A DNA stretch of 64,000 nucleotides from Apostichopus californicus (taxonomy: Eukaryota > Echinodermata > Holothuroidea > Aspidochirotida > Stichopodidae), in assembly GCA_020650975.1 (NCBI GenBank), contig JAIPMN010002527.1, forward strand, positions 834-64,833, in the 5' to 3' direction. The position numbers and the translations under genes were made by a program. Below are positions 49,301-62,786 of this stretch, one piece after another. The notes beneath the pieces were generated by a model. The model was not told where the DNA came from and did not search any database. It saw nothing but the letters and a program-made list of their open reading frames with translations. Positions within the stretch are counted from its first letter, which is position 1; every line of letters starts with the position of its first letter.

Positions 49301-50183
49301 AGCTAGCTTCTTTAACGAAGAAATCCAAATGCCACCACAGATGGTACAGATTTTATGATACTGGTTGTAATGGCTCTCCTATCTAACCTTCACAACACAC
49401 AAACACACACACACACAACATCAAGCATGAACAAGTTCTATCCGGACAGCGAATAACAAACCATGTACGTTACCTTCTTATAAATGCCAAGAATTCAACT
49501 ACCGGATTCCTGCAACCGTTCACGCATGCCTCCGTGAACACCTCTGTACGATAAATTTCTATACATATATTCCACAATATTGGAAAATGACATAATTAAA
49601 TCATACATCTGAAAAGAGATTTCAAACTCAAACAGCTATACATTTGAAAGGTCAGTCATATAATTCCTGGGTGACTTAATAATTATTTTAAATCTTGTTA
49701 AAAAGTCCAATCCACTTCACTTCCTATGTCAGGAAGTGAAAGATATATGAGTTTACGATTAGGTTACGACTGATTTGGTTCAGAGAATGAATGAATGAAT
49801 GAATATATATACAAAGTATGTAATATAAATACACTGCCATCTATGTTCTGGTGTCTGAATAAAGCATGCAGGGGATATTAGTACTGAATAACATGGTGAT
49901 CAGGGGTTCACTGCTATATATACCTATATATATATTTGCCTTCTTACAAAGGAAAAATGGAAACTGCTTCCATGCAGGTGCTTTCATAACTTGTGAAAAA
50001 TGAAAGTAAAAGTGATACCCTGAAAGAAGAATAAGAATTTAAGAAGACATACCAGAACTTACTCCAAGACTGTTTGTCAACAAAATGAATATATCCTGAC
50101 ATGGAATTATTCTCCTGCAAATATTTCCAAATTTCTTTCTTGCCTGGATTAATAAACAAACACCAAGGTGGTGGACGGAGGAG

Positions 50184-50349
50184 ATGGATAATAAAACGAC
50201 TGAAGATGAAGTCGAGAGATTGAGCTGGAAATACCGGGAGCGGAGACCACTACGACCGACGACAGGACTGCAGACTATATCAGACAGCAGCAGTACTCAG
50301 CAACAACATACCAACAGAGCAGTGCTCAGAGCAGTACAGCAGCCTAAAG
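50184..50349 (+). other. GC- and CpG-rich open block ending in a splice-donor-like site (possible exon)
   Basis: A 166 nt stretch that stands out from the AT-rich flanks. From ATG at 50184 it is open for 55 codons (MDNKTTEDEVERLSWKYRER at the start, RAVLRAVQQPK at the end) and meets AAAG/GTAATA. Two other + strand frames are also open over the last ~150 nt, so frame choice is not supported by the sequence. It could be the first exon of a gene nested opposite paxillin, an untranslated exon, or a repeat fragment. No family recognised. Confidence 0.25.
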
Positions 50350-51321
50350 GTAATATCTTTGGTTTGTGATCTATCAAATCAATTGCCCGTTTGGTCTTCA
50401 AGAGATGTAGATATATTTAGCAGCACTGATGAATAGATGTACATACATGTGCAGAGTCAGTGTTCGTCTAAGAAAAAAGCACCTTGGGCGAAATTCTGCA
50501 CTGTCAATGAATAGCAGCTCTATGCTATATATATGTGTGTGTATATAGTGGGTTGGTATTCCCAATCTTCAAATTGAGTTTAGTGTATCACTGGCAGAAG
50601 TGGCTGGCAAGGTGCTGAGGATGTATGTAGATGTATGTATACACATACAATGTTGATGAAATCACAGACAGGGCTGTGCTGGGAGTTTACATGGAGACAG
50701 TATCTTACTACCGTGGATCTATAGATAGGTACCATGGGCAGAGCAACTATCAATTTGCTAAGGTCATGTAAGGTCTCTGGTACCATTTTTTACACAATGA
50801 AAGTACATGCTGCTTTATTGTCAACAGTTGAGATTAGTTTACACTGAAAGGATTAGGTTTCTTTGCCCTGAAGGAAAACAATCCTGGGTAAGATGGGGGG
50901 GGGGGGGAGAGGAGGAGGGAGACATTATAGAAGTTGATTAAAGGAGTAGTCAAGTCCTAAAATTCAAAGATAATACAAGTTACTGTTGTTACATATAATG
51001 TGAAACAATGTGCTATGGTTTATTTAACCCATGCTTATTTTTCTTTTACAATTGCTGTCATTTGGAACATTGCCATGATTTTCTTAGAAGTAGGTATGGG
51101 TTGCAAAAGAAAGTGACAACATTTTTTGTAATCTCATATGCTTGACATGTCAGTAAGGAAAGTAAATCATCAAAAACTTCCTTTTCTGTTTTGTCAAACT
51201 TAATATTTAAGTTCAATTTGTTTATTAACAACTGAACACTCTATGTACCTTGGACATTGAATTACTGCGCCTGATTTTGTATCATTGTTCTCTTCACCAC
51301 CTCCCCCCCTCGCCCGCCCCC

Positions 51322-51331
51322 NNNNNNNNNN
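51322..51331. other. Assembly gap (10 N) between duplicated flanks
   Basis: CTGATTTTGTATCATTG followed by TCTTCACCACCTCCCCCC-type sequence occurs on both sides of the Ns (about 51269-51321 and 51332-51375). Confidence 0.97.
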
Positions 51332-54300
51332 CTGATTTTGTATCATTGCTCTTTTCACCACCTCCCCCCCCCCTCCCCACTCACCTACCTGTCTTCACAC
51401 AACTAACCCACTCTTGCTTCCACTGATCTGGTATGTGGCCAAAGCTTTGACCTGCACGCTGACCTTCCTTGCACATTGCATTATAATCTAGGTACAGTGA
51501 GGTTTTCATTCTATATAGCAAGATTTTTATTTCGGTATGTAAGTGTTATTTTCATTCTTTTTCTCTCAAATGTAACTAATATTGTTCTCGTTAGTGCAGA
51601 AAACATCAAGAAATTTTATAACAGGCATTAAAAACAAGTTCCTTGTTCCAGCATAATTATGCACAAAAGATACGTATTAAAATCACACAATTGAACAGGT
51701 GTGCGGTGGTTGTAATGAGACAGGATATTAACCGAGGAAACAAACTTAAATTACCGTCACAAAGTAGCAACAACTACCTTACTATCAAATTGCATTTTAA
51801 GGGTTATTCATTTTAGGATATTCTTTCTAATTGCAAAAAAATAATTCAGTTTCAATTTGTCACTTTCATCTCAGGAAAGTTTCTTTCCATATAAATTAAT
51901 GGAACCTCCAATAGCCTGATATCCTTTAGATAATAGAGTGCAGCATTGCAGTTATGACACAGATCAAATATGACAAGTATTGAAAGGAATGGCCATTTAT
52001 TATTTACCAGAAGTTGTAGATCATGTCTTTCTTCCAGCAAAGTGGACAATCCCTCTAAAGCTGCTGGCGCTGATGTTGATGAACTTTAAAATGTTACTTG
52101 AGAATAAAATCTCAAAAAATTGTATTTTCATCAGCTTCTCATCCATGTGTTACATGTGATTAATAGTTAACGCAGGAATCTAAGTGTCCGAGTGATGGAA
52201 AGTTGAGAGGCGAATTGCTAGCTCAATTACCAACCATGTGGTGACAAAATGTGGCAGGAGTGTGTGTTATAGTTTGATCAACAGTGACTTTTAATATTTT
52301 GAGTAAATGTCAGTAGATTTGGTAAAAAAACATTTAACAAAATTTAAAACAGGTATTAAAGTTGTTGGAAACAGTAATTTTGCAATCCAACAAATATGGA
52401 TGAATAATGGCATGGTTTGCTTACAAGTCAGTCTTTTCAGATTGCCTTAAATAGCCACTGTTGCCATTCCTCTCCTCTCCTCCTCCCCAACTCTAAATTT
52501 CCAAAAGGATGTCTAGTAAATCCTAAACTGTACTCCTCTATTCTTCAACCACTATTGTTCTCTACAATATCTACTTTCACCCTATTATGACCATTTCCCC
52601 ATCCCCCATCCCCCACCCCCCCCCCACCATCCTCCTCCCCCTCAGACATCCCAATATGTAGTTGGGGACAATCCGTTTTGAATACAAGGTGTGGAAGTGC
52701 ACAATAATGCAAATTTGAGAAACTATAGCTTTCTTCCTAAAAGATCCATTTTGTACATGTATGTACATACCCCAAACAGATTGTCAAAATTCATCTATAG
52801 GATGACAACAGGGGCAAGGTCTACCAATGGGAAATAATCCAACAGAAAATTATATGCAATGAACCACTCACTCAGGAATTGAACTTTGAGTTTATTTGGA
52901 ATAGTTCTCAAACTGAAATAGAGAGCACTATGTAACATCAGCTTGGAAACAAGGTTATCATAATAGAGGGCAGTATATCACTTTTCAATTTCCTTAAAAA
53001 GCAGATTGATATCAAAACACAGTTGAATCTGTCTACTGTACATGTGTGTGTGTGTGTGTGGACATTTCTACAGTATGTAAGTACAGTATGTTTACGTGTG
53101 GAGAATTGTCCCAACTTTGCTTTGTTTTACTTTAAAATGATTGCTTATTTACAGTGTATCACACAACATTGTCAGATTTTTCCCTCGCTTCAGGAATTTT
53201 ACCGAGAGAGCAAAAAACTGAGAGACAGAGAGGGGGGGGGGGGGTTGGGGGGGTTTAAGATATGCCACAAATACTTGTGTTTACCAATGTAATGATAGAA
53301 TGCACATCTGACCAACACCAATTAGAAAGACTAAATTTACTTCAATCTTGAAGAGTAATGAACAATCAGACTTCAAGTAATTAGCATTCTTTTCACATAT
53401 TAATTAACTGAGATATGTCACAATTTAGGTACCATAGTAAATGCCCAGCACTCCGCCTTTGTATGTAAACTCTATATATATGTATCGATGTACTCGAGTT
53501 TTATCTTTCAATGACATTTATCTTTTTAACCATCACAAAATAAAAATGTCACTGTTACAGAATATACCCTCAAGATTAAAGCAAGGCCTCCCATAGCAGC
53601 TGGTAGTTAAAAACATTTGCAAGAGAAAGAAAGAAATAAAGAGAGAGAGAGAGAGAGACAGTTAACCAGGCCACGGTTCTAATATAATCAGTAGGTTACC
53701 ATTAAAAGATGTTAGGTAGCTTTGACAATTATTATCTCGAGGGGATCCATCCAGGGGTACAGTCGACTTCCAAGATGGTCTTCAAAGAGACCTGGATGCA
53801 AGACCTAGATTCCACTGCGGAGCAATTACCGCTTTCGCTCTCAGGATAAATGACAAAAATGGAGGAGGACTGTTCAACATCACTGTTCGACGACCCTGTT
53901 CAAAAGGTCAACGGTTCTAATACAAATAACAACAATTGACCTGTCCCCTTTGTACCATTGCACTTTCTTTGATTTTGTAAACCTAATACAAACATGCATG
54001 TAAACATTTTTAGGGAACTAGTTTACCAGGTCCCATACCAATTTCTATATTACTTTCTCAGTACGACTTGATGAAAATTTGAAGAATAAATTGTTTCATT
54101 CGTGTTTTGTCTTTGTTTTCCACACCATGTGTTACACATATAATTCAGAGTCTAAATATATATAATGAATGCATATACGGACATGGTGTGAAGGAAGTTA
54201 ACTAACAAAACCCCTGAGGTTTTGTCAAGCTTACTCCCCCTGAAAAAGAACACTAACAGTTCAGAAAGACAAATGGAAATTAGCCATTTAAATTAGAAGC

Positions 54301-54967
54301 ACCAACTACACATTAACCCATCCATAAGCTGACAATACCCATGTCCCAGTTTTGTCCCTCCCGTGCCCTCCCCCCCCCCCCTTTCCTCCCCAAATGTTGC
54401 TCACACATCACTTACATATTTAGTCCTCTCATGTAATCACTTAATGCGTAATTACGTCAATGACATCACTATAAGAAAGGAGAAGTTGATTACAACAGTA
54501 AGACTTAACTAGTACATGCTGCTATATAATAGCTTTGTAAAAATATTCCTAAGAGAATGTAGACTTGGGCTTACATATCAATGTTGCTGGTAATGAGTTC
54601 CAAACCTTTACAGCCCAGTAACGTAACAAACTTTGTTTGAAACGTGAAAGTGGGTGATAGGGTTCCGCAAAAACTTACAAGCAAGAGTAAATAACTTATA
54701 AGAATAATGTACTGTATAAGCAAGATGAATATAAGTATGTTATCTTATAGTATTTCTGAATTAATATGATTAATTAATATATTCTTCTGCATGATGCTGA
54801 AAACTTACAAACATAAATTAATGAAACAAATACTTTTTTCATATGAGGCTCGGTTGGTCTTCATTGAATTAATTGCAAATATAAAGAAAATTAAAAATTT
54901 ACATGTATTGTTTAAAACAAACACAGGATTGATTCTTAGACCAACTGAACTGAAAAGTGTCAATTAA

Positions 54968-55040
54968 CACCCCCTCACTGATACTAAATTTAACCCCCTC
55001 ACTGGTACTACATTCACCCCCTCACTGGTACTAAAGTTCA
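54968..55040. repeat. ~25 bp tandem repeat, three copies
   Basis: ACCCCCTCACTGGTACTA recurs three times with spacers AATTTA, CATTC and AAGTTC. Confidence 0.9.
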
Positions 55041-56486
55041 CTGACTATATGTATATATATACTGTATCCATGAAGGTGACTATCGCTGTCAGAATCAAGT
55101 TCCCAGCCCCACCAGAGTTTTTCTAAAAAAAGAAATCTCTTTCCTATCTACATTTACACTCCTCCATGGCCTATGTTACTCCTTGGTACTATGACACGAC
55201 CGATGTAGCCTGTGTGACATTTATAATTCCTGTACTATAGGACTACTGAGTCAACATGTGAATTATTCCAAGCATGTGGAGAATGCCTCCTCTCCAACCT
55301 TTAAAGTCAGCATCCCAGCATGATAGGAGCTGCTCTTCACTTAGTGAGTCAGCTCAGGTCATCCTCACCACCGGGATACGGGATGTCTACTTACCAAGAT
55401 GAAGGGAGTACTCTACTACTACTACTGCTACTTCTACTATACTTCATCACCAGAGATGATCACAAATATTTCAAAATGAGATAGTAATAATAATAAACGC
55501 ATCTTCAATAACAGGGGACATAAATTTTAATCTGCTGAAAAGAAATGAGTGAAAAGAAATGCAGTCTATGAAGAGAGGACTGCTCTCATGCATCCATAAA
55601 TTTACAACTTTAGGGAAGATACGATACTTACAGTACGCTGAGGCAACCTGATTACCATAAATTGGGAGTAAGATTTAACTGTCAAACATCATGATATGAA
55701 TATTCATGAGGAAAAAGATCATATTTGTCAATGGTGAAATGTAAGTGAGAACATAGAGTGTGTCCTAATATGTTGGCAGAGTCTCAAAAGGAAAATTGAC
55801 ATTTTTATCTCAAATGTGACACTTTTAACCTTTTCCAAGCTTTGTCTCATTCTTAATAACTAGACAGAGAGTACCCTAGTTGCTGCGCAAAGATTCATGA
55901 GGCAGGGAAAATGAAAATAACAAGTTCAAATACACTCATATTTATTGAATTCTCTCTCTCTCTATTACAGCTGTATGAGAGGATATTCACTATATAAGTT
56001 GGCAAAATCATTTCACAAAGGAAAAAGTAAACATTTAACATGTTATTATAAAAGCGATACGCTTCAAAGTGGTTTGTTTTGCCACATACAGTGTGTCCTG
56101 GTCAAATATGAGCCCACTAATGTTTTGAAGTGCACTTTCCTTTTTAAAATACTTCAGCTTTCAGTTTACTCATTCCTCTTTTGAAATGTACGTTTTTTTA
56201 TGAAGGTTTCAATTTTTCACACAAGAATAAATCAGAAAGCATTTACAGTATAATCTGTCAGAGAACAAAACAATGTATAAAAATTGTGTTACGTAGATTA
56301 CAAGGAAAGTGGAGCAGAAAATTTCAGATTTGACAGATGAAAAGAGGGACATACTCTAAGCATCCTGATCAAATTTGCATCCAATTCCTATGTACCGTTT
56401 TTGAGATTTGTTGTTCACACATCTTGCAGTAGAGTGAATGTGGTGTGATGTGATAGAAGTACATTAACATATTTGTTATCATAAAA

Positions 56487-56680
56487 CTTACTGGTTTAGA
56501 AAACGCATGTGTAGAAACTTTGGATGGTAGAATGAGAAGGAAGGGCAACGACCGGAGGAGCCGGTCGTTGAGGGTGCACAGTGTTAAAAGATTACCAGGG
56601 CATACTAGACACGGTAGAATGAGGTGCTAAGGTTGTGAGGAGACAGGTAAGCGAGGAGCGAAGTAAATTTATGGTTCTTA
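56487..56680 (+). repeat. Dispersed exon-like repeat, copy C (longest)
   Basis: Has all modules of the family in order: AACTTACTGGTTTAGAAAAC, ACTTTGGATGGTAGAATGAG, GAAGGAAGGGC, a hairpin ACGACCGGAGGAGCCGGTCGT, GGTAGAATGAGGTGCTAAGG and TTGTGAGGAGACAGGTAAGC. The same frame as in copy A (GRMRR at the left) can be followed but closes before the donor. Confidence 0.75.
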
Positions 56681-58724
56681 TTAAACTTCAGTTTCAATTT
56701 TTCTATATCACAATTGGGATGAATCTCTCAATTGTATAAATACACTACGGTCAATAAATCTTCCTCTGAACTCTCCTTCTGGACTATCCCTTTAAGTCAC
56801 TTCCATAATGGATACTTCAAGGTCGTCCAACATTCGGAGATGAGGATAGTTATTGTGGATAACCACAAGACTATCCAAAGTTTTTCAATGTCGTTCTAGT
56901 TTTTTACTTAATACAAAACTATTAAAAAGAACCTTCAGTTTATATTCTCCATCATACAGCAATCATACGGGACAAATTAACTTTGGGATATAAACCACTC
57001 GATCTACGAATCTTAACGGAAAGTGCAGGTTGTCCCAAGAAGCAATCAGGAAGCTCCCTTTAAAGTATCAGCAAAACTGTTTTCAAAAAATACAATATTA
57101 CTATTACTTTTCACATAAACTTAACAGTTTATTTCATGTGATATAACTACAGAAATCATAATCTGATATTTGGTTAAAAGATAAACATCTTTATCATTAA
57201 TGCCTGAGTGTTATCAGCATACATAAATCCATTTCAGGTTTCTACAAAACTTGTTGAAAACTTTCACATGTCCTTGTGATGTGGACAGCTGTCCAAGATT
57301 CAGATTCATATATGACCTAAAAGGAAATTTAGTTGAATAGGTTTTGCCCGTTTGTGACCTTTCTGGTCATATGCAGCAAACAGATAAAAACAACCTCAAA
57401 AGGACCCTCCATAAGAGCAAAAAAAGCTACCAGCAATCTAGAAGTCATCTACATGAGAAGAGGCCAAGAAGTGATTATTGAGGGATAATTTCAATTAAAG
57501 GAATATATTACCTAAATTCAATTCAATTGCAACAATGAATAATGATAAGAAACTGTATTATGGCTTTAAGTATGTTTCTACAGGTAAAGACAGGCAAGAA
57601 AAAAGGGGAAGGGAGAGGTAGAGGGGGAGGGGAGGGGGAGAGGGGAGGGGAGGGGAGGGAGAGAGGGGGAGGGGAGAGGGAGTCTCTATGGCTGAGATTG
57701 TTTGCTTGGTAGCACTGTATGCTCACGGAATCCCCTGCCAATACAATACCTCTGTACATTGGAACTGTTTAAAAGTCTAAACTGGTAGTTAAAGTGAACA
57801 GCATTCTAAGATAAATGATGTGAAAATATATATGTCAAAGGTTGTTTCATATCTCAAAATATTATAACCAGTGGTACATGACTTTCCCCTTCAAATTTCA
57901 TTCCCAATAAGGGACACTTTGCTGCTTGACTTTTCCATATAGCCTGCATTAGAAGCCATATGAAGAACATGAAATCAAGTTCTTAAAACCAATAGAATAT
58001 GAAGAGAGAAAACCTAATGTTGCCTTTAATATAGTGTTCACAAATAATATACACAGCTTTAACCCTTTTTTTAACTCTTGTCCAAACCGGACTGATTAGC
58101 CTAGAGCAACCCCAAGATTAAATGTGTCATTTTCAATCATAATGAGAGTTTTCGGAGCTCAAACAGCAGGAAATCCAGATTTAACAAGAGTCTCATTCTG
58201 ATAGCAGACGATGATTCATTCTCCTTACTTGTGGATTCTTTTAGTATTTAACACAGGAAGGATGCAACCGGATAATCATGGGTCCCACTCAGAAAATAAA
58301 AAAAATATATCATGTCTAACTCTTGCCTTAAGTTAAAAAAAAGAGTCAAAAACCCTGCCTTACGATCTCTCAAGATTATTCGCAATATAATTTTACCTTC
58401 TCTAGTATCCTGTTATTTCATAAATAGTTTCATTCGTGCAGTAATAATTAACCTTTCATCTCAGTCTGCTCCAATTCAAAAGTCAAGCTTTCACAAGTGA
58501 TAGTTTCGGGATATTTAGTCATGTTTCAGTGAATGGCAGCACACTTGTTAAAGGGAAGAGATTGATTGCAAAATTTTAAAATATATGACCAGTATGAATC
58601 TTTCAGCAGCATGAACATTGAATATGTCATTCCCATGAATTATTTTTATAACCTTATTTTTAGTTCATAAGCTATGATCAACTACTGTACGTTAAGCCTG
58701 AAACAGATTACAGTCCAACCATAG

Positions 58725-58812
58725 TACTCCCTGAGCTTAATCTAGATAATTTCATAATTCCGTCCTACTCACTGAGCTTAATCTAGATAATTTCGTAATT
58801 CCGTCCTACTCA
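58725..58812. repeat. 41 bp tandem duplication
   Basis: TACTCACTGAGCTTAATCTA plus GATAATTTCGTAATTCCGTCC occurs at 58725 and 58766, with a partial third start at about 58807. Confidence 0.92.
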
Positions 58813-60719
58813 CGAAAGTTCTAACAATCTAGATAATAACAAATTAAATGCTCCACAACAGGAGAAACACAAGCCTTTCTGCAGATCACGACAATTAATT
58901 TTTTAATTTTAATTGACTCATTCTCTGCAAATAATTATGGTACATGTAATATATGTATGTATAGTAGTACATATTGGTGCCCAAACAACTGTGGTTGTTT
59001 ATATTGCCAAAATAGGTATCGATTTGTACAATGTACTTTTAAACTGTTATTTTAAGTGAACCCTTTTTCGATCTCACAGCTTTGGGAACATTGCCAACAA
59101 AAACCCACCTCTTTATTGTGGTTTAAAGTGAAGCAAATAACAATGAATACAGTCTACTATAGTTTCTTAATTACACATTTCTATGACCAGGATGAGCCTT
59201 TTGTCATTCTAAATGATCATTATCTCTAATGGAATGCAGAGAACCAAAACTTGAATTTTCAGTTTAGCAAAAGACTAAAATACCTCCGGTCAATACGACA
59301 CCTGATTGGATTGTGAGATAGCTACAACCATAACAATTAACCAGCGATGGCCATTGTAAATTCTAATCAAAAACTTGAAATCAAAATTTGGCCTTTAATT
59401 ACATATTGTACACTATTGCAAGGAAATACATGTTAAAGTGCAAATTTTCAGTTTTTCCACAATATTTTTTTTCATTTTTGGTTTTTATTCATATATGATT
59501 ACAAATTAAGATATACTGTTAGTTAGAACTGAGAGGGTCTAAATTTTCTTGTCATGAGTAAGTATCTTTAACAACTGATTTAAAACAGTGACACATAACT
59601 CAAGTCCCATCATATAGGACACTGGCCCAGGTACACAAGGAACAGTACAACATGAATCTTGACCATTCAAATGATGCTCTCCATCTAAATTGTAACAGGT
59701 TTTTGAATGGATGTAACTGCTTTTCATGCCATTACGTTCCATTAGATACCCAGGTTATACCCAGCTACTGTAGCCGAAGGCTCTTTGGGGGAATTATAGA
59801 TCGTCAATTACACTAAGTGCAATTCAACATTCTACTCCAAGCAGAGTTGTCACTTTCTCTCCACCTTTACTTTGTATCTATTGTACGCATTACATGTGCA
59901 ATTACATGAGGTACCTTATACATGTCATTACATCAGGAAACATTAAATCCTAAACAGAGCTCTACAAGACCTGTTACTATACATACACTTTTGTGGACAA
60001 GTTCATGTAGCAATGAACCACCTAAATTATGCATGAACTGCTTTAACAACTACACCATCCACAACGTACACTAAACCATCCATGGTTATTTGATGAGTAC
60101 TACAATAGCCTCTCACAATATTACCCAGCAGCATGGTGGCAAGGAAGGGGGGGGGGGCGGCAAATAGGAATCCTGAATATCTTATTGCAAGGACAGGATC
60201 ATACCATTCAGTGTGATGCAATAATGATCTCTCTGGGAGGAACTGAGACCCACAGTACCCAGAGTTTTATCATTTATTTTTCTTCTGCTGGGGCTGGGTA
60301 CTACATTCAAGGCGACCAAAATATGTAAAATCCCAAGCACCCCCCTCCCCCGCCTTTTTTTGGGGGGGCCAAGTTGCGTTTTTGGAGAATATTGATGAGG
60401 GTCATTTACATACACACGCAAGATTTGTCATGTAAGCAACATAAATATTCAACAACACAACGAGGGTACTAGATACTATGGTATATTAAAAATTAACAGG
60501 GACGTGAAACACACAGTCAGCTGGGGGCATTAGCATGCATGTTCTCAGATGTATACATAGTCACATTGATAATGATAAAAGATGTGGGTTTTGGCAGGCC
60601 TTTGTGGTATTGACACATGGGCCTACAATAAGTTGGACTACGAAGTCACACCCAAAAGGGGAGTCACAAATTTATAATCACAAATGCCTTGTCAACACTA
60701 GATCCCAACCTTACCCTCT

Positions 60720-60945
60720 CCCCTCCCCCGATCTTAGAACCAGTGTTTGCAAATGTACAAATGTTTCATATCACTATCTCTTTCGAATTCACATTCACAT
60801 TCGAAACTCCCCTTTCCACCCACCCCCACCCCCTCCCCTTCCCCAGATCTTGGAACCAGTGTTTGCAAATCTACATATATTTCATATCACATCTCTTTCC
60901 AATTTACATTTGTCACTTCCCATCCCCCTTCCCCCCCCCCCCTTA
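60720..60945. repeat. ~116 bp tandem duplication, C-rich
   Basis: GATCTTAGAACCAGTGTTTG and GATCTTGGAACCAGTGTTTG open two copies near 60731 and 60847. Both continue with TTTCATATCAC, a CTCTTTC word and a C-rich block. The three overlapping open frames in this region come from the missing stops in C-rich DNA. Confidence 0.9.
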
Positions 60946-61599
60946 TCCTTCCCACTCAGTTTCTGATCAAAACAACATTAAGGAGGTGATGTACTGTTTG
61001 ATTCTCTCAGCTGAGATAAAATCCACCTCTTCCATGAATGCCAACTCATAATCTCTGCATGCTAGCAAGCCAGAGTACCATCACATATTTTAAATCCTCT
61101 TTTCACATCCTCCTCAGTACAAAAACCCCTGTATTATAGTATATAAATGTGTACGATGACTGCACTGTTAACTATGCAACGCTGTATATAACAGCAGCAT
61201 ACAGCAGTGTACAGCTCTTTTATAATATTCATGCTTGACTTAACAGTATTGTCAATGAACAATGCATACTTAGACCTAACCAAGTGCCAATGTAAACAAC
61301 AAAGTCTGAAACTGTACATCGTATAAACTACCTTTCATTACTCTCCCCTTTACTTGCACATCCTGGACACAAATTTGCAAAAAAAAAGATGGAAGTTTTC
61401 TGTAAAAACAATGCTAATGTTATAAAACGGAAAGGATTGATCATTAACATTTCTGTTTAATAACAAACTTGAACTCAAACCCAGATACAGCACACGCTGT
61501 CAAATGTGACTCAATAAACTTTATTAAACCCTCTAACACAACATGCAAGCTTGATGAGATATAGGGTACATAGATACATGAACACACTCAGCTGTTTCC

Positions 61600-61790
61600 C
61601 CAAAACTTACTGGTTTAGGAATTTATGAGGGACGATACTTGACCTCCAGTCTAGTAATGCACTGCACCCCTCCCCTCCCCTCCCCCCACCCATCTCATCC
61701 CATCTCACATCCAGTAGAATTGGGGACAAGAGGTAGCACAGCTAGACTGGAGAAAGAAGGTAAGTAAAGAAACAAAATAAATTGTAATTT
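61600..61790 (+). repeat. Dispersed exon-like repeat, copy D (diverged)
   Basis: Begins AACTTACTGGTTTAGGAATT like copies C and E. It contains a C-rich insertion (about 61666-61690) and ends GGAGAAAGAAGGTAAGTAAA, a diverged form of the donor-like end. Alignment to the family is by eye and weaker than for A-C. Confidence 0.45.
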
Positions 61791-62511
61791 TGCTAGTATA
61801 TCACAATTTTATTTACAAATCAACTGAATAAAGTTCCAATGATGAACACAATTGATGAGACTATTATAAAGAGACCATGCTCAACTTTTACACCGAAAGA
61901 AAGCTACAGTGTGTAGCGGGTTGTTAAAGATTCCATTTGGTAGATGATAACACAGAAATGTTTGTACACAGATTGTTAACAGTGCAGAATCATACAGACA
62001 AGGCAAAAAGAAATGCTAATTAAATTTAAAATTATATGTACTACAAATGTTAAGACTACTTGAAGAGTGAGTTAAATGACTATTAAAGGCTTTAAAAGTG
62101 CTGTACAAAGATCACACTAAATCCCTGTAATGAGGTCATGGGAAGATTAAAATAACGCAAAGTACTGCTTTAATCAATTCTAAAAAGGATGTTTATAAAC
62201 TGGATATTTTCAGCTACTGTCGGACTGCCGCACTATACAGTAATATTAACCGCAAAACTATAAATAAACCATACGGACATCGGTGAAGAAGTGACTGTCA
62301 CTTTGTATCAAGTTTGACTCGAAAGATATATATGTTTGGCAGTTATGGTTGGCTGCAGGATAGGGCGGGACTGAGTACCTACAGGCAGGAAGGAAAGAGT
62401 TAAATAACAAGTACAAAATTCCTTAAAGGAGACTTCTTGCCTGAAAATTAACGGAACTATTGACCATAAGCCTTCTTTATACAGAGAAACTAACATGTCG
62501 ACATAAATCAT

Positions 62512-62786
62512 GTGGTACAACATACTTTGGGGTGGCACAACATACTTTGGGGTGGCACAACATACTTTGGGGTGGCACAACATACTTTGGGGTGGCACAA
62601 CATACTTTGGGGTGGCACAACATACTTTGGGTGGCACAACATACTTTGGGTGGCACAACATACTTTGGGTGGCACAACATACTTTGGGTGGCACAACATA
62701 CTTTGGGTGGCACAACATAGTTTGTGTGGCACAACATATTTTGTGTGGCACAACATAGTTTTGGTGGCATAACATACGTTGGGTGG
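62512..62786. repeat. 19/20 bp minisatellite, about 14 copies
   Basis: Five 20 bp units (CATACTTTGGGGTGGCACAA) from 62521 are followed by eight 19 bp units lacking one G, then decayed units (CATAGTTTGTGTGGCACAA and similar) to 62786. Loss of one base is shared by all right-hand units, so the array grew from two founder types. The Cys/Pro-rich and Trp/Gly-rich open frames seen on both strands are by-products of the repeat. Confidence 0.96.

Noticed and set aside
60027-60090. ATG GAT GGT TTA (Met-Asp-Gly-Leu) on the - strand as paxillin exon 1
   Set aside because: The start resembles Met-Asp-Asp-Leu, but no donor follows in phase 1 with a reasonable consensus; splicing at the nearby GT would put stops into the LD1 exon.
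60535-61051. Three overlapping open frames rich in Pro, Ser and Phe
   Set aside because: All three frames are open because of the C-rich tandem duplication. None resembles a protein family.
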